NCBI GenBank assembly: GCA_946480715.1
Contig: CAMLKK010000003.1
Span: forward strand, 62,001-126,000
Length of the DNA stretch: 64,000 bases
DNA from: an uncultured Bacteriovorax sp.
Lineage (GTDB): Bacteria > Bdellovibrionota > Bacteriovoracia > Bacteriovoracales > Bacteriovoracaceae
Direction of reading: 5' to 3'
Of this stretch, positions 17,964-26,825 are shown in pieces. The notes beneath the pieces were generated by a model. It was not told where the DNA came from and made no database searches. It saw only the letters and a program-made list of their open reading frames with translations. Every line of letters begins with the position of its first letter. Position 1 is the stretch's first letter. The translations under genes and the position numbers were made by a program.

Positions 17964-19208
17964 CTACATTGATGAGAAGATGCAAGATCTCTCTCGAAGT
18001 TGGTTGATGTATTGGTCTGAAGCATGCACTCCATTCTTTAGAGAACACATTATGTTTGTATCATCTCTGCCCTGTTCATAATAAACCAGTTCCTTTTCCT
18101 TCTCGTCAAAGAACTCTATGTAACAATCCGGAAAACCCAGAACATGACCAAATTCATGGGCCAAAACTTTTTGTTTTGTGCCGAAATCAAGTTTGTCACT
18201 GAGATGCACGATTCTCGGGTTGTCATCTACGACAAACGAGTTGAAGCTTTTTGTCGGGACAATCTCCACTACTGTCTCATTAGGCAGAGATTGATCTTGA
18301 ACAATTTCAAACTCAAGTTTGAAATGTTCGTTCGTCCATTGTTTAGTTACATAGCTGAGCATGTTTTTAAGCGTCTCTATCTCCCACGCACCTTGAAAAA
18401 CTTTAATCTTCATGGATGTTCTTTCTTCTTTGACACAAGAAAAACGCAGGTGATTTGTCCTCAATTTAAATAAAGTCTCGAAACGTTCAAGTTGGAAACG
18501 CTCCTGATAAAGCCTGACTATTTTATGAGTTTCATCGTTCTTTTTTGAAAGAATCCAATCCGCCTGACAACTCACATCGTTCTTAAAAGAACGGCAGAGC
18601 GCCATTGTTTTCTCATAAAGGAATCTCTGCTCAGTATCATCTTCGACAGTCATATCGAGAGAACAACTCGAACTTCCTGTTTTTTTCAAACAAAAATCGC
18701 TAAGTGAGAAATAGGGTCTCAGGTCTGCACCTTTATTTCTGGTCAACTGAGATAATGAACATTTGAGACTCTCAAATCTATTCGCGTTTTGATAGAGATG
18801 ATAAAGGTCACCAGCTAAAATACTCTCCACCTCTGTAGGTAATTTGGCCCTTTCTTCCAATTGAAGAAGTTCATTCTCAAGCTTCTCAGTGGAAATGATA
18901 AGTGGAGCTTGTGGATCATAAATACGTATGGGCAAATTGAAAAAAGCGAGCGGTCTGTCTCGCAACATCGAACTATAAAACTCATTTATCCTCGATGTTA
19001 ATGGTGAGAGTTCAACCACTGAATTCTGGCATTCCTTCTCAATCACTAAAAACGAAATTTCCTTTTTATAAAAATCTTGAGCGACGGGTTGATTTGAAGA
19101 CTTTGCCCCACAGCCGATGACTAATAAACCGGTCAAAGCAACGCTCACAAGCTGTCTAAATTTTAAACAGCTGTCAATAAGAACAGTTAATGGAAGTGGC
19201 TTCAACAC
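17964..19208 (-). CDS. Metzincin-like zinc metalloprotease lipoprotein
   Basis: About 414 residues. A lipobox (LLVIGC) precedes GAKSSNQP, so the protein is probably anchored to a membrane. Near the C-terminus HEFGHVLGFPDCY gives the zinc motif HExxHxxGxxD of metzincin-type proteases. The middle contains several Cys and no recognised domain. The start is uncertain. An in-frame ATG at 19274 would leave only 20 nt to the divergent gene and put the lipobox Cys near residue 55. I used GTG at 19208, with GGA 7 nt upstream; a GTG at 19148 would give a very short signal peptide. The 25-bp palindrome at 19150-19174 falls inside this N-terminus. clpS follows 14 nt downstream. Confidence 0.75.
   Translation of the reverse strand: MLKPLPLTVLIDSCLKFRQLVSVALTGLLVIGCGAKSSNQPVAQDFYKKEISFLVIEKECQNSVVELSPLTSRINEFYSSMLRDRPLAFFNLPIRIYDPQAPLIISTEKLENELLQLEERAKLPTEVESILAGDLYHLYQNANRFESLKCSLSQLTRNKGADLRPYFSLSDFCLKKTGSSSCSLDMTVEDDTEQRFLYEKTMALCRSFKNDVSCQADWILSKKNDETHKIVRLYQERFQLERFETLFKLRTNHLRFSCVKEERTSMKIKVFQGAWEIETLKNMLSYVTKQWTNEHFKLEFEIVQDQSLPNETVVEIVPTKSFNSFVVDDNPRIVHLSDKLDFGTKQKVLAHEFGHVLGFPDCYIEFFDEKEKELVYYEQGRDDTNIMCSLKNGVHASDQYINQLRERSCIFSSM
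19150..19174. repeat. 25-bp imperfect palindrome, copy 1
   Basis: AGCTGT at the left and ACAGCT at the right flank an A/T core; over 23 nt only the centre and one symmetric pair break the symmetry. The whole 25-bp sequence recurs identically at 61911-61935. Both copies lie next to divergently oriented genes for envelope or secreted proteins, which suggests an operator for a dimeric regulator. This copy is 120 nt upstream of the 5'-nucleotidase start. Confidence 0.7.
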
Positions 19209-19294
19209 ATTCAAATCCAAGGATAGAAGTTGCTCCGCAAATTTAATTACAAGTTGAATGCCATATTTTTCCATTTTGGGTTATCTTAGAGGCT

Positions 19295-20986
19295 ATGAAA
19301 AAATCCCTACTCTCCATCCTTGTCATTCTTAATATTGGAACCACTTTCTCTGCCGAAATCAATTTTACGATCTTTCATACTAATGATTTGCACTCTCACT
19401 TAGACGGTGTCGCGGTTCCTGCGCCTTCCGGATATGAAAGAAGAGGCGGCTTTGCGCGACTATCCACTCTAATTTCAAAAGTAAGGGCAGAAAAAGAAAA
19501 AAAAGGTGAAATTATCATGGGTGTAGATGCCGGCGATTTTTTTGCAGGCACAATATTCTCTGGTCTGGCCTTGTCTGCCGATAAAGATTTTCCTGAGCTC
19601 CAGTTTTTTCTTGAGAATAAATTCGATGTTGTCACACTTGGAAATCATGAATTCGATGCTCACAATAAAGGGCTCGAAATTATGCTCAATAAGGCCAGCA
19701 AATATTACGGCACTATCCCTCTCATTTCCACAAACCTTCACTTAAAACAAAACTCACGTCTTCAGCAGTTTGTTGGAAGTGATAAGCTTATCCGTCCTTT
19801 TCTCGTAAAAGAATTCACAGGGAAAAATGGAACATTAAAGGTCGCATTTCTGGGAATTTTGGGACCTGATGGATGTTTGGTCAGCCGACCAACGAGAGAG
19901 GATGTAGGCTTTGTAGGATTTGATGATTCTGATTCAGATGAAGAGATGGATAAACTTGCGGACCTTCTCAATGAGCAGATCTCTGCCTTAAAAAATACAA
20001 AAAAGGCAGACATCATTGTGCTCTCTATGCATGGAGGCGGAAAAGAAAGTATCGAACTTGCAAAAAAATTAAAAGGATTGGATGTTCTCATTGCTGGTCA
20101 CACTCATAAGGTTGAATTTGCACAAGTGAACAATGTCATCATTAATCAAACTGGATCTTATGGAGAGCATTTAGGTCTGCTCGAAATGAGCTACAATACG
20201 GCAACAAAAAAAGTAAAGCTCCTCAATCCTGAAAGATCACATGTCATAAAAGTTACTAGTGATATTAAGCCAAATCCAAAATGGGAAAAAAGAGTCCAAC
20301 AATGGCGCAAAAAGGCCTTCACTCTGATGGGTCACAAAAAAGAAAGGCCTGAAGATATTATCTTCACTCCTCAAAAAGATTATATTCGATCGCACGCTAT
20401 TCCAAACCCAATGGGGAAGTTGGTCACAGATAGCATCATAAAAGAACTAAATAGTGATGTTTTATTCGATTCAATTGATGTTTACATGACATCTATGGGA
20501 CTTGTGCGTACTTCACTTTATAAAGGTGTACCGTACACTCGAGCCGAACTTTTTGAAGCTGTTTCAATCGGATTTGATCAACAGTTTAGACCAGGCATTG
20601 AAATTGTCTCTTTCTATTTATCAACAAAAGATCTGGAAAGAATTCTCAATTTCATGGAACTTTATTCACATATCTCGACATCATTTTCCCCTGCAATTTC
20701 CTCTACTGTTGATTTCAAAATACGCAAATGGGGCATTCCTTTCATCAACCGCATTTACGACATAAAATTAAATGGTGTTGAATTAAAAAAAGTTGATCGT
20801 CTAGTCAAAATCGCCACCAATAGATATGTAGTGAACAACATCGATACCGTTCGTAAAATTACTCGTGGATGGATTGAAATTGTTCCGAAAAATGATCGTG
20901 GTGAACCGCTGAAAGTTTTGCCCACTCACGGCAAAGAGTATCAGCACCTCACTGAACATCTTCGAAAAAATAGTTCTCTCTATTAG
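19295..20986 (+). CDS. Secreted 5'-nucleotidase / UshA-family metallophosphatase
   Basis: A 563-residue protein with signal peptide MKKSLLSILVILNIGTTFSA. The N-terminal calcineurin-like metallophosphatase domain shows all the metal-ligand motifs in order: HTNDLHSHLD, GVDAGDFFAGT, GNHEFDAHN, SMHGGGKE and AGHTHKVE. The C-terminal 5'-nucleotidase domain follows from about residue 350 (NPMGKLVTDSI onward), which binds the nucleotide. Such enzymes strip phosphate from nucleotides in the periplasm, useful for scavenging host nucleic acid products in a predator (inference). An AGAGG just before the ATG is unusually close to it. The 3' end overlaps the convergent transposase gene by 4 bp. Confidence 0.93.
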   Translation: MKKSLLSILVILNIGTTFSAEINFTIFHTNDLHSHLDGVAVPAPSGYERRGGFARLSTLISKVRAEKEKKGEIIMGVDAGDFFAGTIFSGLALSADKDFPELQFFLENKFDVVTLGNHEFDAHNKGLEIMLNKASKYYGTIPLISTNLHLKQNSRLQQFVGSDKLIRPFLVKEFTGKNGTLKVAFLGILGPDGCLVSRPTREDVGFVGFDDSDSDEEMDKLADLLNEQISALKNTKKADIIVLSMHGGGKESIELAKKLKGLDVLIAGHTHKVEFAQVNNVIINQTGSYGEHLGLLEMSYNTATKKVKLLNPERSHVIKVTSDIKPNPKWEKRVQQWRKKAFTLMGHKKERPEDIIFTPQKDYIRSHAIPNPMGKLVTDSIIKELNSDVLFDSIDVYMTSMGLVRTSLYKGVPYTRAELFEAVSIGFDQQFRPGIEIVSFYLSTKDLERILNFMELYSHISTSFSPAISSTVDFKIRKWGIPFINRIYDIKLNGVELKKVDRLVKIATNRYVVNNIDTVRKITRGWIEIVPKNDRGEPLKVLPTHGKEYQHLTEHLRKNSSLY

Positions 20987-21600
20987 GTGTACTCAACTCC
21001 CCTATAGTGAACAAAAGGTTGATCTAAGATCCTAATCAGTTCGAAGTCAGCCTCAATTCGGCGATCCGAAAATAGATACCATTTACGTTCTGCTCTGATT
21101 GAACTAAAGGGATTTATGATGTTTGCAGCAGTTCCATGCTTAACACCATTGTTAAAAATATAGCTCATCACTCTTTTCAACTCGAGGGATGAAGAGATTT
21201 TCCTGAAATGATAGCGATGTTTATAGACCTCTCCTGCGCCTTTTTTGATTTTGTTAATTCCTCTCGCTAAAGTGACGCCAAATGACTGCATTCCAACCCC
21301 CAAGGTTGCATTATCATCAGCTTCAACAAGCATATGAATATGATCAAATTCCAGGGAGAAATGAATAATCTTCAACCCTTTACCTCGCGCTCGAAGAATG
21401 GCCCTTTTTAGCAGCTGAAGTATTGTTTTGTTTTTAAGATCGGCCTTCTCTCTTTTGATTTTTACAGTCAAATGGAGCGAAGTCGCTCGTTCTAAAAACG
21501 GTCTCGATGTATGCCTAATTCCGATATCGTTTTTGGCCGGTCTTCCTGCATTCTTGCGATTGAACATTGAAAGTTGTGTCTCTCTTCTAATTCTTTTCAT
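20983..21600 (-). CDS. REP-associated tyrosine transposase (RAYT, Y1/HUH family)
   Basis: A 205-residue single-domain HUH transposase. The metal-binding pair is in FDHIHMLVE and the probable catalytic tyrosine is in VMSYIFNNGVKHG, so the active site looks intact. The N-terminus is strongly basic (MKRIRRETQLSMFNRK). RAYTs are domesticated IS200-like enzymes that move short palindromic REP sequences. There are no IS ends, and I cannot pick out a family of REP elements in the window. ATG at 21600 has GAGG 5 nt upstream; a GTG at 21606 is also in frame. Confidence 0.85.
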   Translation of the reverse strand: MKRIRRETQLSMFNRKNAGRPAKNDIGIRHTSRPFLERATSLHLTVKIKREKADLKNKTILQLLKRAILRARGKGLKIIHFSLEFDHIHMLVEADDNATLGVGMQSFGVTLARGINKIKKGAGEVYKHRYHFRKISSSLELKRVMSYIFNNGVKHGTAANIINPFSSIRAERKWYLFSDRRIEADFELIRILDQPFVHYRGVEYT

Positions 21601-21667
21601 CTTCACCTCTTGCGCACTTTCTATACAAGATGAAAAATTTATCAGTGAAGAAAGATAATTGAATTTT

Positions 21668-21704
21668 TAGCAGGGAAATCTCTGCTGAAATCAAAATTTG
21701 ATTT
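21668..21704. other. Two small inverted repeats between RAYT and nuclease genes
   Basis: AGCAG...CTGCT (about 21669-21686) is followed at once by an 8-bp perfect inverted repeat AAATCAAA/TTTGATTT (21688-21704). They lie between the RAYT start and the stop of the gene at 21721. They could be a weak terminator or a target structure for the RAYT; no T-run supports strong termination. Confidence 0.35.
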
Positions 21705-21720
21705 TAGTTTGACGAAAACG

Positions 21721-22977
21721 TTAAGCCGAAAGTTTCATCTTCTTAGCTTGATTTATCATAATCCACCGCATGTCGGGTGTTTCATCAATTCTAATTTCAC
21801 CGTGACCTTCAAGTACGATACTACGAAGTGATCCGTTTTCCATGCGTAGGGACCATAGCGGATGTGCAGGAATTGCAAACGGTTTAAGACGTTCCATATA
21901 ATAGGCAGAGATGCGGGAATAAAAAGTTTCTGGTCCAAGCGTGCGCTTAAGAGAGTAGATGCAATCTGGAAAATTCATGTCTTCTAGGCGAACGCCAAAG
22001 AGACGGAAGTAGATGTTCTCTTTGGCCTTAAGGGCGGAGCGTTTTGAGCCGTAACAGAAGATTAAAGGCAGAGTTTCCACCTGTGTTGTTACCCGCAATT
22101 CTTCTCCGGCAATTCCATCTGCGGAATAAGGGCAGAGTTTCAAACCGTACTTGAAATATTTTCGGCGCCCGGAGATGTTGTAATGGGGTTTCATTGTTTT
22201 GATGAAATGTAATTCTAGAAGTGATGTGGGCAGGTCGTGATAGCACTCCATATAGTCAACGCGCATGACTCTGCTTTTCATTTCGTGTTCGCGTGCGAAT
22301 CCTGAGAATTGCTTAAAATGTTGTTTTAAACGCGAGCGGATGTTAACGCTTTTTCCGATGTATAAAAGTGCGCCGTCTTTATCATACATAAAATAGAGGC
22401 CAGGTGTTTCAGGATAATTCTCAAATGAAAAACCGGAAAGCTGGGAAGGTATCAAATGATCTGTTTTTAATTCAGGCAGAGATCCAGCATGAATTAACTT
22501 CAGCAACTCTAAACAGTTTTCTGCATCGGAAAGTGCTCTGTGGGCAGATCTCTGGGTAATTCCTAAATCAGCGCATAAAGATCGCAATGAATATGAAACA
22601 TGACCTGGAAAGGCACGACGAAAGGATGTACAAGTACAATAAACTTGTCGATGAAAGACATAACCGAGATCGCGAAATTCACGCTGGAGGAAGCGGTAAT
22701 CAAAAAAAACATTGTGTGCGACGATTACGCGCCCTTCAGTCATCTCTACAATTTTGCGAGCGACTTCATAAAACTTTGGTGCAGACTCTACCATTTCATT
22801 GGTAATTCCTGTCAAAAGCGTAATTTGATGAGATATAAATTTTTCGGGATGAATGAGTGTTGAAAAAACTTCTTCGATTTGATCGCCATCGTAGTTAATG
22901 ATGGCGATCTCAATTATTTTCTGACCAAGACGGTTAGATCCTGTCGTTTCCAGATCGATGACTGAATATTTTTTCAT
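21721..22977 (-). CDS. DEDD exonuclease fused to GIY-YIG nuclease domain
   Basis: A 418-residue fusion. Residues 1-165 form a DnaQ-like 3'-5' exonuclease with VIDLETTGS (Exo I), AHNVFFDYRFL (Exo II) and HRALSDAENCLELL (Exo III). From about 200 a GIY-YIG endonuclease domain follows (GLYFMYDKDGALLYIGKSVNIRSRL is its signature region), then a UvrC-N/Cho-like tail of about 130 residues. This architecture is known for proteins annotated as DNA polymerase III epsilon-like or UvrC-like nucleases, probably in DNA repair. ATG at 22977 begins the exonuclease motif; an upstream TTG at 22986 is possible. It is the last gene after hpf. Confidence 0.9.
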   Translation of the reverse strand: MKKYSVIDLETTGSNRLGQKIIEIAIINYDGDQIEEVFSTLIHPEKFISHQITLLTGITNEMVESAPKFYEVARKIVEMTEGRVIVAHNVFFDYRFLQREFRDLGYVFHRQVYCTCTSFRRAFPGHVSYSLRSLCADLGITQRSAHRALSDAENCLELLKLIHAGSLPELKTDHLIPSQLSGFSFENYPETPGLYFMYDKDGALLYIGKSVNIRSRLKQHFKQFSGFAREHEMKSRVMRVDYMECYHDLPTSLLELHFIKTMKPHYNISGRRKYFKYGLKLCPYSADGIAGEELRVTTQVETLPLIFCYGSKRSALKAKENIYFRLFGVRLEDMNFPDCIYSLKRTLGPETFYSRISAYYMERLKPFAIPAHPLWSLRMENGSLRSIVLEGHGEIRIDETPDMRWIMINQAKKMKLSA

Positions 22978-23023
22978 TTGCAGCAATCATCGCTTGAAGA
23001 TCAGAACAGGACAAGGTGGGCAA

Positions 23024-23389
23024 TTATGCTACATCTTCATCATCTTCATAATCCGTCCATGCTGCGAGCGGATCAAGGATGATCATTTCAGTTCTGTCAC
23101 GATGAACTTTATTGTATTTATCTTTTTTCTTCATGACTTGTTTTTCAATTTTTTCAACGGCCATATCAATGCTGTGGTAAAGATTTTCACAGCTTGCTTT
23201 TGCATGGTATTCACAGTTTGGAGCGTGATAATAAATCTCCGCCGTGTGCACTCCGTTTTTTACATAACAAGACCACTTCATCGATCCTTTATCTTGAAAA
23301 AATTTAGCCAACCTTTCTGATTCTTTTTGAATCTTTTCATCAAGTGCAGGTGTGTGTTCAAGATGCAGAAACGAAGTCGTAATTTTCAT
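23024..23389 (-). CDS. hpf: Ribosome hibernation-promoting factor HPF/RaiA
   Basis: A 121-residue protein of the short HPF/YfiA family, which binds the 30S decoding region in non-growing cells and blocks translation. The fold is recognisable: an N-terminal strand (MKITTSFLHLEHTPALDEKI), the helix ERLAKFFQ, the antiparallel strands around HTAEIYYHAPNCEYHAKAS, and the second helix SIDMAVEKIEKQVMKKKDKYNK. The long-form C-terminal dimerisation domain is absent, though an acidic tail (AWTDYEDDEDVA) is added. It lies directly downstream of rpoN, the classical position. AGGG lies 5 nt before the ATG. Confidence 0.93.
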   Translation of the reverse strand: MKITTSFLHLEHTPALDEKIQKESERLAKFFQDKGSMKWSCYVKNGVHTAEIYYHAPNCEYHAKASCENLYHSIDMAVEKIEKQVMKKKDKYNKVHRDRTEMIILDPLAAWTDYEDDEDVA

Positions 23390-23440
23390 AGTCGCCCTTA
23401 CTTATGGTCCTTGCGGAACGGTTAAACGAGAGAGTTGCTT

Positions 23441-24883
23441 CTAGTTTTTTTCTTTTCGTTTTGATGATGGAAGTACTCCCAGCATCTCGCGATATTTTGT
23501 GACTGTTCTTCGGGCAACAGTCAGATTTTCTCGAGCTAAAATTTCTACTACTTTTTGATCGGACAATGGTTTCGCAGGGTTCTCGCTCTCGAAAATTGCT
23601 TTTATTTTTAATTTAAGAACTTCCGAAGCAATGTCGACACCACCGTCTTTTCCACCAATACCAGTGTTAAAGAAATATTTTAATTCGAATGTCCCGATCG
23701 GCGTGTGCATATATTTATTTGTCGTTACACGGGACACTGTTGACTCGTGCATTCCAATATCGTTTGCAACATCTTTCAGAACCATTGGTTTAAGATATTT
23801 CGGACCTTTTTTGAAGAAGTCCTGTTGTTTCGCTACGATTGCTTTTGATACTTTCTCAATGGTCTTTTGACGGTTTTGAATCGATTTAATTAACCATTCA
23901 GCAGCTCTTAATTTATCTTTTACGAATTCAGAAGCTTCATCTGTCTTATGACCAGCACCACGCTTGATCATCTCTTGATAAAGTTTTGAGATTTTTAAAC
24001 GAGGAATTCCTTCGTCGTTAACTTGAACAACAAACTCGCCGCCAGCATCAACAACAAAAATATCTGGAAGGATATAGTGTGTTTCTTGAGGAGCAACTAA
24101 ACGCCCTGGTTTAGGGTGAAAGTTTTGAAGAAGCAGAGATGTTTTCTTTACTTGTTCAACTGTAACCGCAAGAGTCTTGGCGATTTTTTCAAAGTTTTTC
24201 CCTTGGAGATCTTCCAAGTGGTCGCGAATAATTTTTTCCAAAAGTGGAGAGCGTTCTTCAGCAATGCGGGCCTGGGCCAGAAGACATTCTTGTAAATTAG
24301 TTGCTCCACATCCGACTGGATCGAGTCGCTGAATAACTTCTAATACGTCGAGAGCTTGTTCTCTCGTTACTCCTGATTCTGCAATTAGGTCATCAAGACC
24401 AACTTCGAGATAACCGTCATCGTTAATATTACCAATGATTAGATGAGCGATTTTCCATTCGTCTTCAGAGAGTGTTTCCATCTTAAGCTGCCACTCTAAG
24501 TGTTCAGCAAGAGTCATTGATTTCGAAACAATATTTTCATAACCAGGCATTTCATCTGAATCTGATCCAGATGCCATGTTAGGTTGCGATGATGAATTCG
24601 AGTTGAAAGAATCAGCGTATGAATCCCAATCGAAATCGTCTTTTTCTTTTAGTAGTGGTTGTTCTTGAAAATCATCTGATGTGGCTTCACGATCTTCGGA
24701 AACAGCTTCAACTTCTGTTTCTCCCCCTGCTTCTTCCAGCATCGGGTTTTCCACCATCTCCTCAGCAATGACGTTTGTCATTTCCAAGTGAGTGAGTGTA
24801 AGCAGCTTGATCGCTTGTTGCAGCTGCGGTGTCATCGCTAAGTTCTGGGACTGTTTTAAGCCCTGAGACATTTTGATGGCCAT
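23441..24883 (-). CDS. rpoN: RNA polymerase sigma-54 factor RpoN
   Basis: A 480-residue sigma-54. The activator-interacting region I is at the N-terminus (MTPQLQQAIKLLTLTHLEM), followed by an acidic region II at about 50-110. The core-binding region contains GCGATNLQECLLAQ. The helix-turn-helix is near 370-400 (DVANDIGMHESTVSRVTTNKYM), and the RpoN box near the C-terminus reads ARRTVTKYREML, one residue from the canonical form. RpoN recognises minus-24/minus-12 promoters and needs AAA+ activators. The ATG lacks a clear ribosome binding site and starts 14 nt after the lptB stop, so coupling is likely. Confidence 0.96.
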   Translation of the reverse strand: MAIKMSQGLKQSQNLAMTPQLQQAIKLLTLTHLEMTNVIAEEMVENPMLEEAGGETEVEAVSEDREATSDDFQEQPLLKEKDDFDWDSYADSFNSNSSSQPNMASGSDSDEMPGYENIVSKSMTLAEHLEWQLKMETLSEDEWKIAHLIIGNINDDGYLEVGLDDLIAESGVTREQALDVLEVIQRLDPVGCGATNLQECLLAQARIAEERSPLLEKIIRDHLEDLQGKNFEKIAKTLAVTVEQVKKTSLLLQNFHPKPGRLVAPQETHYILPDIFVVDAGGEFVVQVNDEGIPRLKISKLYQEMIKRGAGHKTDEASEFVKDKLRAAEWLIKSIQNRQKTIEKVSKAIVAKQQDFFKKGPKYLKPMVLKDVANDIGMHESTVSRVTTNKYMHTPIGTFELKYFFNTGIGGKDGGVDIASEVLKLKIKAIFESENPAKPLSDQKVVEILARENLTVARRTVTKYREMLGVLPSSKRKEKN

Positions 24884-24897
24884 AAAATTTTTTCGAA

Positions 24898-25626
24898 TTA
24901 CATCCTGAATTCTTCTCCTAAGTAGAACTTCCTTGCTCTCTCGTCGTTAATTAATTCTTCTGGTTTACCGCTAACTAATAATTCACCACTATTCATGATG
25001 TACGCACGATCGACGATTCCTAATGTCTCACGCACGTTATGGTCAGTGATTAACACTCCGATGTTTCTTGTCTTTAATCCTTGAATTAAAGACTGTATGT
25101 CTGCAACGGCCAGCGGATCTACTCCGGCAAAGGGCTCGTCAAGCAACACAAATTTTGGTTCGAGTGCAAGTGCTCTTGCGATCTCTACTCTTCTTCTCTC
25201 TCCACCTGAAAGGGCAGAGCCTTTTGAAGTTCGAACATGATTAAGTTTAAAATCCTTAATCAGTGACTCCATAATCTCTATTCGTTCACGCTTTGGCATC
25301 GAGCGGTTTTCCAACACGGCCAAAATATTTTCTTCAATTGAGAGGTCGCGAAAAACTGACGCTTCCTGCGGTAAATAACCAATGCCATTTAGCGCACGTT
25401 GATGGATGGGCTGCTCCGTAACTTCTTTGTGTGCCATGTGGATTTCTCCTTCATCGGCCTTAACAAGTCCCACCATCATATAAAACGTTGTTGTTTTCCC
25501 TGCACCATTTGGTCCTAGCAAACCAACAATTTCACCTTGAGCAACTTCTAATGAAACGCCTTTCACAACGGTTCTTCCGCCGTATGTTTTTTTTAAGTCA
25601 AATGCTTCCAATTTAATTGCGCTCAT
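24898..25626 (-). CDS. lptB: LptB, ATPase of the LPS export transporter
   Basis: A 242-residue ABC ATPase that powers lipopolysaccharide transfer from the inner membrane through LptFG, LptC and LptA to the outer membrane. Walker A is GPNGAGKTT (about 38-46), the Q-loop is [15 protein letters not shown], the signature is [15 protein letters not shown] (about 140), Walker B is [13 protein letters not shown], and the switch His is in [10 protein letters not shown]. These match LptB closely, including the ASVFRDLS stretch. AAGGA lies 4-5 nt before the ATG. It sits between an LptC-like gene and rpoN, the usual neighbourhood. Confidence 0.95.
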   Translation of the reverse strand: MSAIKLEAFDLKKTYGGRTVVKGVSLEVAQGEIVGLLGPNGAGKTTTFYMMVGLVKADEGEIHMAHKEVTEQPIHQRALNGIGYLPQEASVFRDLSIEENILAVLENRSMPKRERIEIMESLIKDFKLNHVRTSKGSALSGGERRRVEIARALALEPKFVLLDEPFAGVDPLAVADIQSLIQGLKTRNIGVLITDHNVRETLGIVDRAYIMNSGELLVSGKPEELINDERARKFYLGEEFRM

Positions 25627-25637
25627 AATTTCCTTGC

Positions 25638-26585
25638 CTATTCCTTGGCCGGCTCTAGTGTAATACTCGTGTTTGCGTCGTCCACTTCAACCGTTTCAAT
25701 ATTCTCGCGAATAATAATTCGATTGCCCTTGATGACATCTTTTTCTTGAAAAACTTTAGGCAGACCTGTGAGAATAATCTTCTTCTCACTAATGATTCCT
25801 TCTAGTTTTTCAGAAAAAGCTTTTCTCGTCGTGGGTTTACCATCCAAAACGAGCTTCTCCTGTAATCTCACATCGTCAGAAAGTGAGTAATACTTGAGCT
25901 TTTTATTATAGTTTTCCAGGAAGACTGCCCCGCGATTGGCGAAAGCGTCTAAGTTGTCTTTTTTAAAGGTGACGTTTCCACGCATATCCACTTCTCCTTT
26001 AGGGCCCATAAGGGTCAAAAGATCAGTCGTAAAACTTACGTTTTCTTCGTATTGGCGTTTTCTAGTGATGAGTCCATTGACATTACTTTTATATTCAAAA
26101 AACTCTTCTTTAGGTTTGTATAAAACATAGTCAGCATTGATGTTGAGCTGATCATTTGTTTTTTGATCGATCGTATGAGTTCTTACGGCCGTGCGAGCTT
26201 CCACTAAAGCACCGTTGTTAGTGATGTCTGTGATGTGCGATTGAACTGTCGATAAACCCTTTTTTATTTCTACTTCGTTCTCAAGATGCAAATCTTTTGT
26301 CTGAGTTTTTAGCTTTAAATTTTTTGATTTGAAAAAAATTGGATCTTCTTCAATGCCTTCATCATTTCTTCTGTAAATTACACCATCTGGATTTATTCCG
26401 ATTAAGTGAGCATCTTGGTAACTGTTAATGAGCTCTGAAGCTTCCAGCCGCAGAAAAGGTTTTGTTTCTGATGTGAGGTACACTTCAACAATTTTAAAAA
26501 AACTTTCGTCACCAGTTCGACTCTGAGTTTTTGTTTCACCATAAAGAGCTTTTTCATTGGCCGCAAAACTTCCCATAAAAGACAC
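25638..26585 (-). CDS. lptC: LptC/LptA-like LPS transport protein; start upstream likely
   Basis: At least 315 residues of beta-jellyroll type repeats as in LptC and LptA, which form the periplasmic bridge for lipopolysaccharide ([10 protein letters not shown] and [18 protein letters not shown] segments). The length is about that of an LptC plus part of an LptA. Coordinates use GTG at 26585, the first standard start. The frame stays open upstream to 26663 and encodes KIRQYLIIIIFTVITLGLSF, an ideal N-terminal membrane anchor for LptC, but holds no ATG/GTG/TTG. An AGAGG sits 5 nt before ATC at 26648 and 11 nt before ATT at 26642, so translation probably begins at one of these rare codons. lptB follows 11 nt downstream. 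Confidence 0.82.
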   Translation of the reverse strand: MSFMGSFAANEKALYGETKTQSRTGDESFFKIVEVYLTSETKPFLRLEASELINSYQDAHLIGINPDGVIYRRNDEGIEEDPIFFKSKNLKLKTQTKDLHLENEVEIKKGLSTVQSHITDITNNGALVEARTAVRTHTIDQKTNDQLNINADYVLYKPKEEFFEYKSNVNGLITRKRQYEENVSFTTDLLTLMGPKGEVDMRGNVTFKKDNLDAFANRGAVFLENYNKKLKYYSLSDDVRLQEKLVLDGKPTTRKAFSEKLEGIISEKKIILTGLPKVFQEKDVIKGNRIIIRENIETVEVDDANTSITLEPAKE

Positions 26586-26777
26586 AAACGAGAGTCCTAA
26601 TGTGATGACGGTGAAAATGATGATGATTAAATACTGCCGAATTTTGATAGCTACCTCTATGATCTACTTATCGTATTATAGCCCTTAAATCCTTATAAAA
26701 TTAAGAGTTTATTTTACCTCTTTTAACCTTACATGGCCCTTCAATATCTTTACTAAACCCTTGTATTCTTGGTACAC

Positions 26778-26806
26778 TTGAGCAGATTTATCAATTAATT
26801 TATTTT
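26778..26806 (+). promoter_or_regulatory. Possible sigma-70 promoter for mutS
   Basis: TTGAGC (26778-26783) and TATTTT (26801-26806) are separated by 17 nt, 19 nt ahead of the mutS start codon. Each box matches the consensus at four of six positions. Confidence 0.4.
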
Positions 26807-26825
26807 TTCTAAGGCAGAATACAAA

